Of a stretch of 64,000 nt of DNA, positions 1-11,856 are shown piece after piece. Under the pieces are notes generated by a model, which did no database searches, was not told the origin of the DNA, and saw only the letters and a list, made by a program, of their open reading frames with translations. Made by a program: the position numbers and the translations under genes. The stretch is from contig CM026431.1 in the NCBI GenBank assembly GCA_014871385.1, forward strand, positions 9,588,739-9,652,738, written 5' to 3'. Origin of the DNA: Ceratodon purpureus (Eukaryota; Streptophyta; Bryopsida; Pseudoditrichales; Ditrichaceae). Numbering within the stretch: the first letter of the stretch is position 1; every line of letters starts with the position of its first letter.

Positions 1-1
1 T

Positions 2-1912
2 TTGAAGCTGCGGCATCTGCTTGAGTCCTTTGGGGAAGTGCTGCGCATCTACCTTGCTCCCGAAGGTCGGGATTGACCAATTTCAGCTGAATTAGGGTTT
101 TAGGGTTTAGGGTTGTTCAAGGCATCAGGTCTGGTGTCATGATGTGCTTAGGGTTTCTGATGCGTTTTCGTATGTGAGAATCAGGAACTCAGCAATGATC
201 AGGAATTGCACAGTTTTGAAAGATATATACCCGAGACTGTCGCCGCTGGGTTAGTATGTTCCGGTTCTAGAGGATGCACTTTCTGTGGAAATAATCTCAT
301 TTCTGGAGCACTGGAGGGTTAAGTTTCTTTGGCCTTGAAGGAGATATAGGTTGGCTGGAATATGGAACAGAGAAACGCGTAGTTCTTGAAGAGCTCGTCT
401 GTGGTTCGGGTTTGAGTTCGAACTGACAACATACAGTGGGAGTGGATGGTTTAGTGAGATGTTCTAATGTGTTCTGTGTTTCTACAGATGCTGCTGCAAG
501 GATGCGCCGAAAACGAGCAGGTGGAAATACTGGCAAGAATTTTACTGAAGGGTAAGGTTTTTTCTACTTTCTCGTGATCTGAAATTCTGATCAGTGGTCT
601 GGGTGTCTCATGCATTCAGGGTCTGACTTCTAGGGTTGATTTTCGGTGAGCCGTGTTTTTTCTTCTTGTTCATGTTCATGATTTATAAACTGCAAGCTCG
701 AACTGGTTACTCTTGTAGATTTCCTGGCTTCTGATGGTGTGATGTACAGGTGGGTAGAGTTTGCTCATAAAAGTGATGCAAAACGCATTGCCATCATGCT
801 TAATGGGGAGCCGATGGGTACGTTCTTAGTTCTATAGAGTCTGTTTACTGTGATCTAGAATTCGTACCTGCTGTGAAATGCGCTGTTTGTTCATCGCGGC
901 ATATTGGAGAGGGTTTAAATGTTGCGGTCATTGTCGAGCATTATAAAGTTTTGTATGCATCGAACCCGGGTTAGTTGATGGTTGAGTAAGTTAATCAGAA
1001 ATAGAGAAACGTTGATTAACATGATTTTCCTTTGTGGCTTAAACAGAAGCTTCGAAACGCTCTGCATATCACTATGATCTTTGGAACATGAAATACTTGA
1101 AGAGGTTCAAGTGGGACAATCTTACTGAAGAAATTGGTATGTATTATTGGACGCCGTCTTGTGTATGGGGGATTCAGCCATATTCTGCAAGAGTTCTTTA
1201 CTGTCGATTATTGGATCTTTTGAGGAAAGGATTTTTTTCTCCACCAGGAAGACATATTAGCATCAGACTAACAGTGAGTTTTGTCTTCAGCTTATAAGAA
1301 TGCTGTTAGGGAACAAAGACTGGCTGCTGAAATTTCTGCTGCCAAGAAAGAGCGCGATTTCTACCTTTCGAAGGTTGATCAATCTCGAGCCATCGCTTCT
1401 ATGGAGGAGCGGAAGAAAAAGGTATGTCATTTCTTGATGCCTAAAGTTCGTGTCATGAAATTTCTGCAACAATTTCTACTCTATTTGTTCATCAAGTATT
1501 TATCGTATGAAAGTCAAATGTATCAGAATAGTTGTGTACTTGTTCTCTGCTGTCCATCCCGTTCTGATTCCTCCCATTCTGATTACTTAGCAATGTTGTA
1601 AATGACCTTGCAGAAGAAAGAGCTGGAATTACCTGAATCTGAGAAGACTGCCAGGGAGAAGAAGCCTTCTAGTGAGAAGCCGAGGGTGGTACGAAACTTC
1701 AATCAAAAGAAACCTGTTGCTGATGGCATGAGAAGCAAGGTCGCCACACTTTCGCATGACGTCCTAGCAGGGGTGAGCCTATCATGTCTTTCCATTCTTC
1801 ATGAATGCACAAGCAAGTGAACTGCATTCTGTAGGTTGCTTTACTTTTTGCATCTCAGATGACCTAATATTGCACTCCGCGTATATCTGGGCAGGTTTTT
1901 GGCAAGAAATGA
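2..1912 (+). CDS. ESF2: ESF2/ABT1-like pre-rRNA processing protein, copy A (5' end outside window)
   Basis: Nucleolar RRM-type protein of the yeast Esf2 / animal ABT1 family, which acts in the small-subunit processome during 18S rRNA maturation (family knowledge). Exons read at 2-65, 488-551, 750-817, 1047-1136, 1291-1421, 1614-1772 and 1895-1912, all with GT-AG borders and matching phases. Family marks seen: LLESFGEVLRIYLAPE, then the basic MRRKRAGG, then TEGWVEFAHKSDAKRIA, then YDLWNMKYLKRFKWDNL, then a Lys/Glu-rich helix with REQRLAAEI. The short last exon encodes VFGKK-stop, matching the conserved C-terminus of the family. The start codon and most of exon 1 lie left of the window. A near-identical complete copy lies inverted at 39102-41264. 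Nothing in the visible exons is broken, so both copies may be functional. Confidence 0.9.
92..118 (+). promoter_or_regulatory. Telo-box cluster in ESF2 intron 1
   Basis: Intron 1 contains repeated TTAGGGTTTAGGGTT-type motifs (reverse AAACCCTAA). Telo-boxes near the 5' end are known in plant genes for ribosome biogenesis and translation, which fits ESF2. The same motif is in the right-arm copy near 40890-40920. That it is used here is inference. Confidence 0.4.
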
Positions 1913-2687
1913 ACGGACCGACGAGGAAAGCATGTATTATTTAGGGAGAGAAGATTACGACACTAAACGAGGACGCAATGATCTGTCACTGATTCGGTTA
2001 TTAATTAAACATTATCGAATGCGGGATTTTGAGCAAAACTTTGGAATCCAGTTGAGACATGACAAAGAGCAACATCATATACAGTGGGGTAGACTGCAGT
2101 ATTCACACCAAGTTGTGTGATGCATTTGTGTACACAAGCTGCACATGTGACCAGAAACAAAAAGGATACGGAAACACTGCATAATGGTAAAGCATTGCAC
2201 GTTCACCCTTCAAGTTCGGAACCTATTCTGGATTCTTTTAGAATGTTTTGCAAATTCAATTTTGATTGCCTAAACGAGGTTGACTGTGACGAGAATTGCG
2301 TCCACATCACAACAACACTGGGATGAAGACGACAGTTTGACTGCAGGATTAATTGGTTGGAAAGTACCTGCCCATATAGATAAAAAAAATTGAAATTGCT
2401 AATAATTTATGAAGTGAAAAGAATTGTTGAAATGACAACAATTTGTTAATATATCTTCCAAAAAGCAACAGAGTCCTTTAGGGGCTAACAAAATAATTGA
2501 TGTTTTGAAATGAACATGTCCATAGCAAATTAGACGCATTCTAAAATCAATGCATTCTTCAAAAAAACATGTTTATGCAAAATATATTTGTTGGAACGCT
2601 TGTCTTAGAACTAATGTAGAAATACAATAAATCAAGGGTTTTGTAATAGTTTTGTGGATTACCATTGATGTAGTTAAGTGACATTAA

Positions 2688-2909
2688 TCCCTGATTGGCC
2701 CTTGGGCTCAGAAAATACAAGACCGTATTTGACAAATATAATGAGAGCAAAAGCAGAGCTTCTCAAGCGGTAGCTAACCCATGATTCAAGAAGTGTTCAT
2801 AAAAAAACTTGACTTCAAATTTGAAGTGGATTCATAATTGTGTGATTCAGAGCACGGTATGTAGAGTAGCTGGCATACGGCCACAAAGGGCTTTCAGGCC
2901 GTTCAGGGG
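2688..2909. mobile_element. Small TTAA-flanked MITE, piggyBac-like
   Basis: A 222-bp insertion absent from the right arm, which reads GTGACATTAAACTATTC at the site. Here the site is split: TTAA at 2684-2687 and again at 2910-2913. The ends are imperfect inverted repeats: TCCCTGATTGGCC inward from the left, CCCCTGAACGGCC inward from the right. TTAA target duplication with CCC-type termini is the piggyBac pattern; Harbinger (TAA/TTA) is a weaker alternative because its ends normally start with G. No coding capacity seen. Confidence 0.65.
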
Positions 2910-3351
2910 TTAAACCATTCTTTTGTAAAATAATGACAAATAGTCAACTTCTTGTTCTCTTATGTTTTGACTTGATTGATGAGTTAGTTTATATATCGAG
3001 TTTAAGATCAATCCTTATTTTAAGTTTAAATAAATTCGTATAACAACTACAATTTGGAAAATTTTCTACTTCAAGAATGTACAAATCAAAAGATATCCAA
3101 CTATAAAAAAGCCTAAAACATCAAAATGGTAGACAAGTGTAGTCTCTCATAAATATATATTGAAATATACAATTATTGTACAACGTTTCACATTGCCATT
3201 ATGTGTAGATCAGGAAAATAAAAAGTCAAAAAATATAAAAAATATGGTCTATAATGAATCAAAATTAAAAATGCCATCACACAAATTTGGCCTTGTTTTT
3301 ACAATTTCTTAGAAGCCATGACCCAATCACAATAGAAACAAAATTTGGCAA

Positions 3352-3873
3352 CGAATGAGACTCAGCAATGAATGAGAACTTGGAAATGAGAGAGCTAGAA
3401 TTGAATGACAACGGGGATTAAGTGAACCCTAAAAGTATGAGACTAGCTAATGAGCGGGATCCGCTGATGAGTAAGACCCGCCAATGAATGAAGCTTTGCA
3501 ATAAGCGAGATCTGGAAATGAGTGAGATTTGGAAATGAGTGACACTCATAAATGGGAAACCCGTAAATGATTGAGATCCAGAAGTAAGAGAGAGCCGCCA
3601 ATGGTAAGACCCGGAAATGGGTAACGCCAAGAAATAGGTGAGACAGTGAATAGAGTGAGATTCAAGAATGTCCACATCTAGATGGTGTAAGACTTGCTCG
3701 ATAATTGAAACCTGCCCACAAGTGAAATCGGAAATGAGTGAGATCCGCCCAAGAATAAAACTTGCAAATGGTGAGAGTCAAAAATGAATGAGATCCCAAA
3801 ATGATTGAGACCCAAAAACAAGTGAGTCTGGAAAATAGGTAAGACTCAAAAATGACTATGACCTTGAAATAGA
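3352..3873. repeat. Degenerate 17-nt minisatellite
   Basis: About thirty diverged copies of a 17-nt unit close to GAGATCTGGAAATGAGT; for example, successive 17-mers from about 3508 keep the phase despite substitutions. Similar GACCCGGAAACGAGTGAG units reappear at 4995-5095 beyond the transposon, so the Harbinger-like element at 3877-4630 appears to have landed inside the array. The inverted counterpart is at about 37540-37880 and 36720-36760. No function can be assigned. Confidence 0.7.
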
Positions 3874-3876
3874 TAA

Positions 3877-4630
3877 GGGCTCGTTTATACTTGGAGTAAG
3901 ATTGATGGCCGACCGAAACTTGTCAAATTTCATATTGGGCCGGACCAAAACTTCAATTTATCCTATGTCGCATCCTAAATGCCACTATTTTGGCACCAAA
4001 AACTTTGGATCGGTTTGATGCAATTGGAACAAGGTTTCTCATGGCCCAAACTTTCAACTCGCGCCCAAACTTAGAGCCACATTGGAGGCTAGAAAAAATG
4101 TTCAATCCGGCCCTCTCTCCAGATTAACGGGTATATAAAGCGGGGACACACTTTGCACCATTTGTAATCCTAATATGTGAGAGCTTTCTACTTTTCTCGG
4201 AGCTCTCTACTAATCATATGAGTAGTCAAGTTCTTATGACATTTGAATACAGAAACACTAAGGTAACTTCAACATTCAATGTAGATAAGCGCCTAATCTA
4301 CCAGTTTAAGGCCCAGTTTACACACAATCTAGATCTAGTCGGAGGGTAAGCCGAATTGAACATCCGTTCAATCTCCAATTTGGCCGTGAGTTTGGGCCCA
4401 CGTTGAAATTCTGGACCAAAGGAAACCTTGTCCACATTGCATCACTAAGGCCCAAACATTATGCCACCAAAACAATGCCACACATGATACCACATGGGAT
4501 AAATTGAAGTTCCAATCACGACCTTGTCTAAAACCCTTGAGTCCGATTTGAAAAAATCAAGCAATCCTATTGGGTGAAATTTGAAGAGTTTAGGCCGGCC
4601 CTCAATCGAGCCCCAAGTATAAACTGGCCC
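3877..4630. mobile_element. Harbinger-type foldback element (left arm)
   Basis: A 754-bp element flanked by direct TAA at 3874-3876 and 4631-4633. Termini are GGGCTCGTTTATACTTGG and, on the other strand, GGGCCAGTTTATACTTGG. The inverted similarity continues inward for over 200 bp (shared stretches such as CAATTTATCC, GATGCAAT and GACAAGGTTTC), so it is a long foldback. GGGC-type ends with a TAA duplication fit PIF/Harbinger MITEs. No transposase frame is visible. The orthologous insertion is in the right arm at 36785-37523, so it predates the duplication. Confidence 0.75.
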
Positions 4631-4638
4631 TAATATAA

Positions 4639-4996
4639 GGTAGTGGTACCAAAAACCGAGTAGCTCCAAAAATCGAGCAGTAGACAAAAGTAAATTGTCC
4701 AAGACTACTGCTAAAACCGTCCATGCTTTAAAAACTAAATGCTCCTGATTGGTGCAGAAGCGCTTTATTTTGAGAATCCAACCTCTTATGAATGTCAGGA
4801 CTCTATGCTCGGTTTATGGCCACTCTATGACTTCACTTTCAAAAATTCATAGGAAATTCTAGACTTATTCAAAAAATGTGTTTGTTTTTGGGATGGAATT
4901 GCACTAACTTCGCAGACCATCCAAAAATTCTAAATTTTTGTACCCCTGTTTTAAGTATGCACATCTGAAATTTGCTTGGTTTTTGGTACCACTACC
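4639..4996. mobile_element. 358-bp element with perfect 19-bp inverted ends
   Basis: Left end GGTAGTGGTACCAAAAACC (4639-4657) is the exact reverse complement of 4978-4996. The right arm of the duplication lacks this block, so it was inserted after duplication or lost from the other arm. No clean target-site duplication could be recognised, and the border with the adjacent GACCCGGAA repeats is not identical to the empty arm. No coding capacity. Superfamily not assigned. Confidence 0.65.
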
Positions 4997-5099
4997 CGGA
5001 AGACCTGGAAGACCCGGAAACGAGTGAGACCCGGAAGACCTGGAATTGAAAATGGGTATTGAAAATGGGCCCAAGACCCGGAAGACCCGGAAACGGGTG

Positions 5100-8000
5100 T
5101 GGCGTAGGCACTGTAGTGTTGTGTATTGGGAGTGGGTCCCCCCACGTCCCCCGCATGTGAGGGCCCCCAAATTACGGGGCGTGTCTGATTTATTATATTC
5201 TCATGTTCTAGGGTTTGTAATTATTGTATTGGTGAAAGAATTACTTTATTGGTAATTATAATAAAAATGATATTGGCATTTAGTTTCTGATTTGATTTGT
5301 TTGCATGTTCATTTCTAAATAATATATCCAATTTTTGGTGGATTGGTTCTTTGTGAGATTTTCAGTTAAAATCTTTATGAATGATGTATTTGAGTGTCTT
5401 ATTCAATTAAAATTACTTCAATTCCTTTAGAATAAACTACGAACTTCTATACTTCTGATTGAGTATAGATAAAAATTATTGATATTCATATGTGTTTGTG
5501 TGCATATTTGAATTTTATAAGTATATTAAATGTAAATGATTTTTGAATTTATTAATTAAACATGATTCTTTTAAATCCTTAAATATTTGTTGAGAGACGA
5601 TTAATGACACCAAAAAAATCAAAAAATCAATTACTTACAAATCTTTAAAAAAAAATGTTTAAAAATCCTTTGATAAAAAAAAGGTGTTTTTAATGAATAA
5701 ATAAAAATAATTTAGAATATTTGATAGACTTTATAATTTTTATTTTCATAACTTACATAATGAAACTATAGTTTATGGATTTGATTAAATTTTTGTAATA
5801 CTAAGTACAACAATAAAAAACAGTTTTCTATGATAGAATATAAGTAAAGAATTTGAACACTAAATCGAAATTCTTAAATGCATATAAAAATTGTCTAAAT
5901 AATTCAACACATTAACAAAGTCTTCAAATCATGATTTTTGAAATAAAGATGTATTACATAAAAAATACAGTTCATATGTACATATATTTTTTAAATCATG
6001 TATATTTGCATGACTTATAATATATCAATTATCATGAATTTTGCCACTTAGAAATATTTAACTTGTATATGATTAAAAATTGTAATAACAACAAATATCC
6101 ATAGTTTATGATTTATATAGTATAAAATGTAATATTACTGTATGAGTGATAGTCATATTATGTAAAAAATATGAAAATAGAATTCCATTGTCTATTTGAA
6201 TGTCAAATTGAATTTGATGAACTCTCAGTTTAATTTCAACTTTGAAGCTTATTGTTAAATTGAACTACAAATCTGCTAAAAGAGTGATTTTACAGAAAGA
6301 CTATAGAGAATAAAATGAATAGTTTGATAATGGTTACAATCTAATTGAGAAAGGAATTTCGTGGCAAGCTACATAATGTCTATTTGAACTGGTCGATTGA
6401 ACAAGGTCTATGGATCACCATGCATCCATGTGCATACATTGGATTGTCAAATTGAAAATCATGGATCATGTCAAATTGACTTAGCGGAGAAACTGGGAAG
6501 AGCTACAAAGTGTATAATGACTCAGCCATGATACATTCAAGTGGACAAGAAAGATTGAAATGGAGAAAGTGAATAATGGAACTAATCAATCTATTTGAAA
6601 TTGGAGTGTATAAGGATTCACCGAGTGTATATAGAAATAAAAAATCTTAACTAATTAGTACAATACATTGTCCAATTGACATTATATTGTTGTTGTAAAT
6701 GAGTGTTGTGGAAATGTGAGAATTCCACGAGTGTGGAAACAATAACTTTAACATTATTTAATAGTTCTTTGATTTAGATTGGCCAACTAGAATTGATGAC
6801 TATGAATGACTATGAATAAGATGAACATATTGAATGCATTAATGACCAAAAGTGAGATTAATTGTTAAGAAGTGATCACCCTTGATGATTGTTAGCTTTT
6901 ATTGTAATAAAATTTAAATGTCTTCATTTGAAGGAAACAGTAAAGTCATTGTAGTATAATTGAGTAATGCAAAAGAGGAGTATAGTTGAAATGAATGATG
7001 AAGTCTAAAGTTAGACTGAATGTGAATGAATGGAAAGTGATTGAATGTCTAATCGAAATGCGAAGGATGGGAGGAAAAAGATGAAGACAAGCATTGAGTT
7101 TGCTTGAAATAAGTAATTTATCAGAACATGATTCAAAGCATCATTCATAGGCATAATTAGGTAAAACAATAGATTCCGACCTAGTAATGAATCAACTTGC
7201 ATATACATAATAAGTGCATTGTCAAATTAGTCTTAGATGAGAGTGATGGCAATACCTTGAGAGATGGTACTTGTCAATTTGAACTTCTATGACCCTTAAA
7301 ACCAATTGAGAGTATGAATTTAGCTTGAAATAAGATACTTGGGATAATTAAGACTTAAAAGTTGTAAAGACATTTTTTTAAGGAAATAATTTGTATTTCA
7401 TAGTTCTTTACTTGCTCCACTTTTCTTTAGTTATGTAAAAAGCTAAACAAAAAGACCTATTTCCGTAACTTACTCCTAATTCTAAATTTTACCAATTACA
7501 CACTTAACCTAAGTATACTTCAATTTAGTGTATAATTTTTTCCATCATTTTATACCCTTTAAATCATCGTCCACAAGCATAGTCCAACTACACTATGTGC
7601 TAGATAATACATAGCATTAATAAATACAATTAATGAATTTTTTATTACGAGTAATTTGTTCTTATTCTTTAAGGCTAGTCTAACATAATGCACAGTGAGG
7701 AACAAATTCCCTCACTGTGCTTTAAGTAGCGACTCAATAGGCCAGCAGAGGATCCAACTGTTGACTGCATTGTCCAGCTGTCTTACATCCGTCCGATACG
7801 GCAGCTGCAACCACCATTAATTAATTAATTGTCTCATCTTATTTCCACTATGATGTCCAACCCTATTTCCATTACGCTTGTTCCTAACATTATCATTAAC
7901 AAGTATCAAACCATTAGTGTTTGTGGACGCATTGATAAAATTCCTATGTAAGTACTCAGAAGACATTCAATTAGTTTTCTCAATGATTTTTATCTTGAAA

Positions 8001-8950
8001 AAAAACATCTAATGGTAATCAATCATTGAATGGCACATTAAATACAATTTTCATAATTTTAAAATATATTTCTATTTAATACAATAAATTCATCTTCATT
8101 AATCATATAATTAACAATTATTATTCAATGCTAATTATTATACAATCTTTTATGCTAATCAAAAATGAGCCTTTAAAATTATCTCAAACGACTTTCTCTT
8201 CAACTTTTCATTATGACAATTAAAGAGAGTTTTTTCATAATTCTACATTGTCATTCCCCTACTTGTCCAAATGTTAATCAATTAATTCAAGTTAATATTG
8301 TTGATTTGATTGGTTTCATTTAAATTTTATCAAAGACCTATGAATTTATTGCATAATTTTTTTTTGTCTATAAGTCAAATTGACAATACTCATAATCCTA
8401 TATTTATTTAATTATAACATGATACAATATGTTATAAAGTTCAAATTGGATATATAAATTGTTTAACTAAAAGAATCTATCCGATGCATTGTAATACATA
8501 GTTAATTCAAGTTTTATTAATAAAATACAAACCATAGTAGATAATCTTAAACTTTATTAATTTTCAATGCTCCGAGGCTTTTCAATAATTCATTAAAATC
8601 CATCTCAAATGGAATTAATCAAGCATTTAATAATCAAGCATTTAATAATATAGCATTATTAAGCATTAATCAAGCATTTAAACCACTAAGCATAGTGATA
8701 GCATTAATCAAGCATCTAATAATATAGCATTTAATAATCTTTGAGAAGAACTCTTGATAAAAAATCAACTTTTAATTGCATATATTCGAATTGACGACTG
8801 GGCAATTCAAAGTGAAACAGTGCAATGTAATGTAGTGCATTTTTTTTATCTCTTGTCCACTAATAATCGAATGAACAAATAGGCATAATTTTATAGTTCC
8901 ACAACTTATGTGACATCATTACTTAAAAAATTTAACATGAATATTTAATT
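5100..8950. other. AT-rich gene-poor region
   Basis: No supportable gene. Short open frames (for example 7011-7208) have no recognisable domain and lie in strongly AT-rich sequence. A perfect 11-bp inverted repeat GCACAGTGAGG (7690-7700 and 7710-7720) forms a short hairpin. A degenerate AT-rich repeat related to ATCAAGCATTTAATAAT occupies about 8618-8740. Confidence 0.6.
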
Positions 8951-8954
8951 TTTT

Positions 8955-9197
8955 CTATAAAATCTTTTCTTCACGCAAATCATTCTGAATTATTTCTAAT
9001 GACATTTCTTTGTTTGCTCTTGACGACACTGCTTCATCTCTTTCGTAGCAAAGCATAGCCAAACACCTCTCCTTATCTCGGAGGCTATTTTCTAGAGTCT
9101 TTAATTGATCTTCCAAAGCGTCCTTCAGAGGGTCGTCATACTCACAACAAGGAGATTCACTTCTCTCTCTTGACCTCCTTGAGCTACTTCCTGACAT
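8955..9197 (-). CDS. Hypothetical small charged coiled-coil ORF
   Basis: An 80-residue frame starting at an ATG (MSGSSSRRSRERSES). The N-terminus is SR-rich; the rest is a charged heptad-like helix (LEDQLKTLENSLRDKERC onward) ending REEKIL. The codon composition is richer in G/C than the surrounding AT-rich DNA, which hints at a real or captured coding fragment. No family was recognised and no neighbour gives context. It could be the 5' exon of a degraded gene or a transposon-captured piece. Expression is unknown. Confidence 0.3.
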   Translation of the reverse strand: MSGSSSRRSRERSESPCCEYDDPLKDALEDQLKTLENSLRDKERCLAMLCYERDEAVSSRANKEMSLEIIQNDLREEKIL

Positions 9198-11245
9198 CTT
9201 CAATATGGAAGCAAAACTTTGAAATGAGAGAAAGCAAATGAAGGAAAATAATGCTGAGAGAATTAAATGCCCCTCATGCATTCAAAACCTGAGGGGTTGC
9301 ACCTTTTTAAAGCAACTTCTCACATGCAACTTTTTGACGCGACATTTAATTTAATTTATTCACATTATTTATTCATTTCAATATAATATAAGACTTAAAC
9401 TTTCATTAAATGATACATCAAACAAATAAAATTTAACCACATAAATATATTCTACAATAGTTAAATATGAAAAAATAATATAAAGAACCGTTATGAAGGG
9501 CTCAAGGCAATTGATTTGGGAGATAAAGGGAATAAAATAAAATTCAATAAACTTTTGATAGAATAGTTAAATAAGTCATAATCATATTAATTATTTTTTA
9601 AATTAAATAAACACATATGCAATTAAAATCGATATTAAAATCATTTTTTTGAATACTTTTTAACAAGATTTTTGACATTTTAAAACTTGTCAGCTTTGTT
9701 ATAAACCTCTTAATTTCAAATTATTAACTTATGCATTTAATATTTAGAAATACATTTAAACATTCTTAAGGAATAATTTCACTAAAATATGATTGTTCTA
9801 AAATAGACATGTATTTATAAGTAATCTATTAATTATATTTTTTGATTTTAAATGCGTAGTTAACAATCTACCTTTCAACTTCTTCCAAATACATTTACTT
9901 CACTTTTAAAGAAGACAATATAAAAAATATTAAAAAATTACAATATATTAACTTTGTGAATTTAGGAATCAAATTTAGAATTTACATCTTATCATTTATT
10001 AACAAAAATTATGATGCAATGACACTTTACGTAAGTTTCTTGTCATTACGCATCGGTCAGGCATCCTAAACGACTAAGCCAAGTTGACATAGTGATTCTT
10101 CTACTAGTATATTAAAATGCAGCCTTCTGCTTCATTTGTAGTAACTCGTATTAATTATGTTTGAAATATGCGTTTTAGGTGATTTGTGCTCATTTGTTGG
10201 CCTAGCATCGCAATGCTTATGTGTTTGTCTCCAAAATGGAAGAATATTGCTAAACTGTAATTCTTTAAATTCAATTTTGTGCCATATAATTTCTTTAAAC
10301 CTACATGTTTAACTTTAATTGAATTTAAAATTTCACAACAAAAGTGGAAAAACACATCTTTATAGTTTAAATATTTGTTTTGAAGAATATTTTTTCATTT
10401 GAGTTGACAATTGTCATTTGGTAAGAATTCAAGTAAAACATAAATTCAATTGCATTTAAAATGAACTATACTATTGAATAAATAGACTATTAATTATATT
10501 TTGGAAAATTTTAAAAATGAATAAATATATAAATAAATTAGTATTTAAAAATTTGAAACATATGAATGTCTGTGGAAGTTTAAGAACTATATTTATACTA
10601 ATAGTAATTTTTTTATTATTTCTTGATTAATAGTAAAAAATAATATCAATTTGAATCTTCAAATTCTTTTATGGTTTCTTGTATTCTAAATTATTTTCTT
10701 TTCTTCATGTGTTTAAATTTTTGTATATTGAATCAGTTTGAGCAATTCAAAGAACAAGAGATTGAGAGGTGTTATTGCAAAAGACTTGATGCGCAAATCA
10801 TGTACTCTAAAGCTTCGATCAACGGATCTTTCATCCCTATTCTGTAATGTATATATCGATATCGATCAATTTTCTTTTGGCATATATGCCCGACCACACG
10901 AAGACCGATTCGCATACATTACTTCTTAGGCTCTAATGAGCTAGGCTAGTTTTGTGCACATAATGAATTTAAATTGTGCAGAGGAGATTTAGTTAGATTG
11001 AACTACAAAGTATGTGCAGATGAGTACAATTGGATAAGTGATAACTTAAACAAATCAAACAATAGTATTTAGAAATGTAAATAAATCTCGTTAATATGTA
11101 AATGCAATTCTTTTTGAACTTATAAAATTAATAATAGAATTAATTTAGTTTCATATGAGTATAATTTGCATTTAGAAAGATAATAAAAAGGAAAGAAACA
11201 ATTTGGGAGAAGGTTATAAAGAAGTATGAGACTGAATATTGTCTC

Positions 11246-11378
11246 AAAATATTTATTTATGTTTCTATTTAAAATATTTATTTATGTTTCTATTTAAAAT
11301 ATTTATTTATGTTTCTATTTAAAATATTTATTTATGTTTCTATTTAAAATATTTATTTATGTTTCTATTTAAAATATT
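11246..11378. repeat. 25-bp tandem repeat, five perfect units plus partial
   Basis: Five identical 25-bp units (11246-11270, 11271-11295, 11296-11320, 11321-11345, 11346-11370) followed by AAAATATT. The unit core is TTTATTTATGTTTC. Perfect identity implies recent expansion. Confidence 0.95.
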
Positions 11379-11753
11379 AAGCATTTTGAAGAAAATGTAT
11401 AAGTATGTAAGGAAAATAATGAAAGTATATGTAATGGATTTGAAATTGTCCAATGTTTATTGAAGTAAAAATCATTTTAGTATGACATCATCTTGATGTA
11501 GGCACTAATTTTGTATTTAAATACTTATTATGATAACATGCACAAAATTGGCAGTTTAACTCCCTTATTCCTCAAAGATACACTTTATATTTTAATTTAC
11601 ATTCTAAATTTAGTACTTATTATAGAAGATAATCTACAATAATAGTTTGGTTTTTTCTTTAAAAGTCCTCATCATTCCCTTTTTTCCAAAAAGATTTATA
11701 CACCTCCACTCATGTAATGTCATTATTAAATCATCTTAATAAAATTATAATTT

Positions 11754-11856
<103 letters not shown>

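Larger units (their letters stand above)
1..5095. repeat. Left arm of large inverted duplication (truncated by window edge)
   Basis: The sequence is repeated in inverted orientation at about 36720-41008. In the ESF2 region position x pairs with 41014-x (41008-x before about position 420 because of a 6-bp indel). Identity is very high over the gene and lower over the flanks. The arm carries the ESF2 gene, a 17-nt minisatellite and a Harbinger-like element. Two insertions are private to this arm: 2688-2909 and 4639-4996. The spacer between arms is about 31.6 kb and holds eIF3G, a MEI2-like gene and ARL1. Pairing ends near 5095, after a short GGGCCCAAGACCCGG stretch. Confidence 0.85.

Noticed and set aside
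1899..2326. Open frames downstream of the ESF2 stop (also in the inverted copy)
   Set aside because: They lie in the 3' untranslated region; the correctly phased exon 7 stops at 1912, and conservation between arms reflects recent duplication.
10738..10929. 63-residue frame with less AT-rich codons
   Set aside because: No ATG at the frame start, no splice context and no recognisable domain.
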